64,000 bases of DNA, from NCBI GenBank assembly GCA_037127315.1, contig JBBBDQ010001122.1, positions 4,344,501 to 4,408,500 of the forward strand. The letters are read 5' to 3'. The notes beneath the pieces are model-generated. The model ran no database searches, was not told the DNA's origin, and saw nothing but the letters and a program-made list of their open reading frames with translations. The position numbers were made by a program, and so were the translations under genes. Positions 61,706 to 64,000 of the stretch are shown in pieces. This DNA comes from Ascarosepion bandense (lineage: Eukaryota > Mollusca > Cephalopoda > Sepiida > Sepiidae). How positions within the stretch are numbered: position 1 is the first letter of the stretch; the number at the start of each line of letters is the position of its first letter.

Positions 61706-61792
61706 AGGCAGGAAGACTATTTCTTTAATCTTTGCAAGTTTTCTTTCTCTTTTAATTTTCTTTGTTTTTAATTCTTTATTACAAACAGTTAT

Positions 61793-61869
61793 TGGGTGTG
61801 TGTGTGTGTGTGTGTATGTGTGTGTGTGTATGTGTATGTGTGTGTGTATGTGTGTGTGTGTGTGTGTGT

Positions 61870-61905
<36 letters not shown>

Positions 61906-61907
61906 CA
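61793..61907. repeat. (TG)n(AG)n compound microsatellite
   Basis: Interrupted TG/TATG run followed by an AG run. Confidence 0.95.
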
Positions 61908-62210
61908 GACAGACAAGTGAACAGCATTTAAAAAAAGGTCCTTCTCTCTGTGTGGGAATTTTAATTGTTCATAGGTATGAGGGTGTATTTATTCTGGTGG
62001 CCCCCTCGTTGAATGTCATAAAAAGAACAATTCTGGTTTTGAATTAGTCGAGTGGAGAAATTAATACGCTAAGAGGCGGGTAGGTAAATGAATGCGCCAA
62101 GAAAAAGCGTGTTAATTTCCCGCGTCACTCGTCCCCACCACACTATTGCTTCCATCTCTCTCTTCATTTATATTTTAGGAAGAGGCTTCCATAATTCTTA
62201 TTACATGCAT

Positions 62211-62242
<32 letters not shown>

Positions 62243-62499
62243 ATTATTATTATTATTATAGTAAAACTTACCAAGCAAACAGTATCACTAATGACTAAAA
62301 TCATAAAGTCCTACCGTTAACAAAACGTAAAAATTAAGTCGTCAAACCCAAAAGTTAACACCAAATGGGTAAAGGGGGATAAAAAAACAAGAAACAAACA
62401 AAGCAAAAGCTGAGTTCAAAAGAACAAAAAAAAAACAAGACGAAAACCTTAACAACAAAGAGCTCGATACGAAAGTACGAAAGTACAGCAAAGACACGA
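61908..62499. other. No gene; TA/TTA runs at 62.21-62.26 kb
   Basis: No recognisable gene. A short TA run is followed by (TTA)n. Confidence 0.55.
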
Positions 62500-62604
62500 A
62501 CTAAATCTAAAAGTGAGCCAAAAGTCGACCGCGGTTTCACTCGCCGGATCGTCAGGACAAAGGCTGAAACCGCGGTCGACTTTTGGCTCACTTTTAGATT
62601 TAGT
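62500..62604. repeat. 40-bp perfect palindromic arms, 25-nt loop
   Basis: Arms 62500-62539 and 62565-62604 are exact reverse complements (ACTAAATCTAAAAGTGAGCC inward to CCGCGGTTTCA). The loop is CGCCGGATCGTC-rich. Less A/T-rich than its flanks and followed by (TA)n. Confidence 0.95.
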
Positions 62605-62605
62605 T

Positions 62606-62608
<3 letters not shown>

Positions 62609-62641
<33 letters not shown>
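62609..62641. repeat. (TA)n microsatellite
   Basis: Pure TA run between the palindrome and the next repeat. Confidence 0.9.
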
Positions 62642-62644
<3 letters not shown>

Positions 62645-62646
<2 letters not shown>

Positions 62647-62860
62647 TGTGTATTTAGGCAGCAAATGTCTTATAAGGCAAATGTTATGAAAGACAACAGA
62701 CTTTTTCGATTAATTTTGCTGGTCGATTTTTCCAAATTACGAATATTCATTCTCAGATAGGGAAACCGTCAGAGATTGTCCAAAGTTAATTTCAGAAGAA
62801 ATATGTTCTAAGCTTTCGCCTTGTACAACAGAAAACACCTATAAATAAAAACAATTAAAT
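62645..62860. repeat. Dispersed repeat related to 63.9 kb
   Basis: GGCAGCAAATGTC, TCGATTAATTTTGCTGGTCG and TTTTTCCAAATTACGAATATTC parallel the GCAGCAGACATTTTG, TTTTATTGATC and TTTCTCCAAATTACGAATG blocks after 63904. Both follow a (TA)n run. Family unknown. Confidence 0.5.
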
Positions 62861-63029
62861 TATATATATATATATATATATATGACCTGCAAACAATAAC
62901 AAACTGAGGGTTCAACACAACAAAAAGCAATTAACCATGTGTAAAAGCACTCAAGTACAAATCTATTAAATTACATCAAGCTCCATAAAAAAAAAAAAAA
63001 AAACTGGCACAGAAAAGCGAATGAAAAAA

Positions 63030-63120
63030 ATAGGCCCGAGGAGTGAGAACATCACAATGGTATCTTCACGAAACTTCGAAATCGGCATAATCCTTCTCAC
63101 TTAAGTGACAAACTTCTTTA
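63030..63120 (+). mobile_element. F3 hammerhead-like unit, single arm
   Basis: GAGTGAGAACATCACAATGG, ACGAAACTTCGAAATCGGC and CTCACTTAAGTGAC match one arm of the 23.74 kb foldback. The core reads CCGAGGA (expected CUGANGA), stem II again spans 27 nt with GTGA/TCAC, and the triplet is AUC. The U4 change makes activity unlikely. It is followed by (TA)n and an F1 unit, the same neighbour order as at 23.7-24.2 kb. Confidence 0.55.
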
Positions 63121-63122
63121 CA

Positions 63123-63162
<40 letters not shown>

Positions 63163-63164
63163 AT

Positions 63165-63208
63165 CCGCAGGCAGATCTGTTTCGCTGTATCACAGCTCAT
63201 CAGTACAG
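63165..63208 (-). ncRNA. Hammerhead core (F1), predicted inactive
   Basis: CUGAUGA, perfect stem II GCUG/CAGC and GAAA are intact, but the stem III strand reads CUGCC where the active copies read CUGUC, changing the invariant U16.1. Helix I retains wobble pairing. Recognisable ribozyme, probably no longer cleaving. Confidence 0.6.
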
Positions 63209-63227
63209 TTAGACTCCGATTGCTTTT

Positions 63228-63294
63228 TAACCCAGGATTGAAACCCAACTGAATTGGCGTCAGTCGGCGATTCTACCACTGAGCTACGGGCGCT
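63228..63294 (-). pseudogene. tRNA-like segment of F1 unit
   Basis: Minus strand: GAGCGCCCGTAGCTCAGTGG contains a perfect A-box (TAGCTCAGTGG), and GGTTTCAATCC is a near-perfect B-box. An anticodon-like stem CGACTGA/TCAGTTG encloses CGCCAAT. The D-arm resembles tRNA-Gly. The best promoter of the F1 copies. Confidence 0.65.
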
Positions 63295-63440
63295 CGGTAG
63301 AAGGGGGGAAGACTTTTTAGCGAGTATATTATCATTATTCACGCCCAATAGCTGAGAGTGTTCTAATTCATTGCTGAAATAACGATGCATAAATGCTAGA
63401 GTAGCCACTGTTTTTCCAAGTCTACCATTCTTCCAGGGTG

Positions 63441-63893
63441 TAAAATCGATAATATATATATAGAAGGCAAGATGTTTGTGTGTGTGTCTGTTTATCTGCC
63501 TGTATATCTGTATTTTCTTTCAGCCCTTTTATTTTAGATTTTGCTTCGTGTTTGGCTCTAAGTAGGTATAATTGTCGTTCTTAGTCTGCACTATTTTCTG
63601 CACTATTGTAAGAACTGCGACCTTGAAACTTCTGAATATCGTTTCTTATGTCTTTGTCTATGAGTGTATCAAATTTGATTAAAACCGGACCACTCCTTCT
63701 ATAACCCGATTTTTTCGATTATCGATTTTTGATATTTATCGGGGGTACCTCGACATAAAACCTAGCTAAGAACATTTGCAGATGCTTATAGTACAACTGT
63801 GCAAATTTTCAAGAAGATCGGTTCAGCCGTTTCGGAGTTTATAGGTAACGGACACACTGACACACACACACACAAAGTTCCATTTATAAATAA
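63441..63893. mobile_element. Rearranged Helitron, copy f
   Basis: The left ~145 bp is the second half of the Helitron in plus orientation (GAAGGCAAGATGTTTGTGTG ... TAATTGTCGTTCTTAGTC). It then switches at GCACTATTTTCTGCACTATT to the first half in minus orientation, ending at CATTTATAAATAAGTTTA. An inverted fusion; the CTAG end is missing. Confidence 0.75.
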
Positions 63894-64000
63894 GTTTATA
63901 TATATATAAAAGCAGCAGACATTTTGTGTTGATTGATTTTATTGATCAATTTCTCCAAATTACGAATGATCCTTATAAGAAAAGAGGAAATTCCATCAGA
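63894..64000. repeat. Dispersed repeat after (TA)n, runs off the window
   Basis: TATATAAAAGCAGCAGACAT and TTTCTCCAAATTACGAATG resemble 62.65-62.75 kb; a shorter TATATAAAAGACATTTTG piece is at 48.2 kb. The element continues beyond the window. Confidence 0.45.

Larger units (their letters stand above)
63163..63440 (-). mobile_element. tRNA-hammerhead unit (F1), complete copy
   Basis: Minus strand: CCTGGAAGAATGGTAGACTT, GTGGCTACTCTAGCATTTAT, GGCGTGAATAATGATAATAT, AAAAAGTCTTCCCCCTTCTA, tRNA-like segment, linker, hammerhead core, GATGACTATATATA. Block order is identical to 33.83-34.11 kb, which defines the ~280-bp family. Confidence 0.75.

Overview
The window looks like intergenic or intronic DNA from a large, repeat-swollen metazoan genome, most likely a cephalopod (octopus-like). 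I recognise no intact host gene. The evidence is an A/T-rich background, long (TA)n, (CT)n and (CA)n microsatellites, about twenty copies of a ~305-bp tRNA-derived SINE whose tail ends in ACTG repeats, and dead copies of mariner, Tc1, hAT, Helitron, Penelope-like and jockey-type elements. The cephalopod assignment is inference from repeat style; no host exon confirms it.

Layout. 0-9 kb: SINEs, a 5S-tRNA chimeric SINE, jockey-type LINE 3' ends, a tRNA-Leu-bearing inverted-repeat element, two paralogous LINE fragments each broken by a SINE at a different site, and a dead mariner transposase broken by another SINE piece. 9-16 kb: two non-autonomous Helitrons (one flanked by a 63-bp palindrome), a second 5S-tRNA SINE, pyrimidine tracts and two more SINEs. 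16-23 kb: mostly unannotated, with a ~650-bp foldback and a tandem duplication holding SINEs. 23-31 kb: a hammerhead-like foldback beside a decayed tRNA/hammerhead unit, a tRNA-Leu element, a dimeric SINE, a CT-rich higher-order minisatellite, and a Tc1 element with a jockey-type LINE inside it. 31-37 kb: three Helitrons, a Penelope-like GIY-YIG fragment, a tRNA-hammerhead unit and a LINE endonuclease-RT remnant. 37-48 kb: SINE dimers, LINE ends, and a hAT-type element carrying a 27-copy, 33-bp minisatellite. 48-64 kb: foldbacks and palindromes, a hairpin-rich 242-bp tandem array, a third 5S-tRNA SINE, a second copy of the dimeric SINE, and two more tRNA-hammerhead copies.

The most interesting signal is a dispersed ~280-bp unit in which a pol III-type tRNA-like segment lies about 20 nt upstream of a type I hammerhead ribozyme core (CUGAUGA, a G-C-closed stem II, GAAA, a short palindromic stem III, a GUC cleavage triplet). 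The copies are at 33.8-34.1, 51.6-51.7 and 63.2-63.4 kb, with a tRNA-deleted relative at 24 kb. Two further foldback families (53.4-53.6 kb; 23.7 and 63.0 kb) also carry hammerhead-like cores. Penelope-like elements are known to carry hammerheads and a Penelope endonuclease fragment lies nearby, so a retrozyme-like, Penelope-mobilised system is plausible. A second notable class is the 5S-rRNA/tRNA chimeric SINE, seen three times.

The coding remnants are all transposon-derived and disabled by stops, frameshifts or truncation, so there is no host operon or pathway to describe. What the parts share is mobilisation logic: SINE-like elements sharing 3' tails with LINEs, TIR derivatives depending on absent transposases, and nested insertions that give relative ages.
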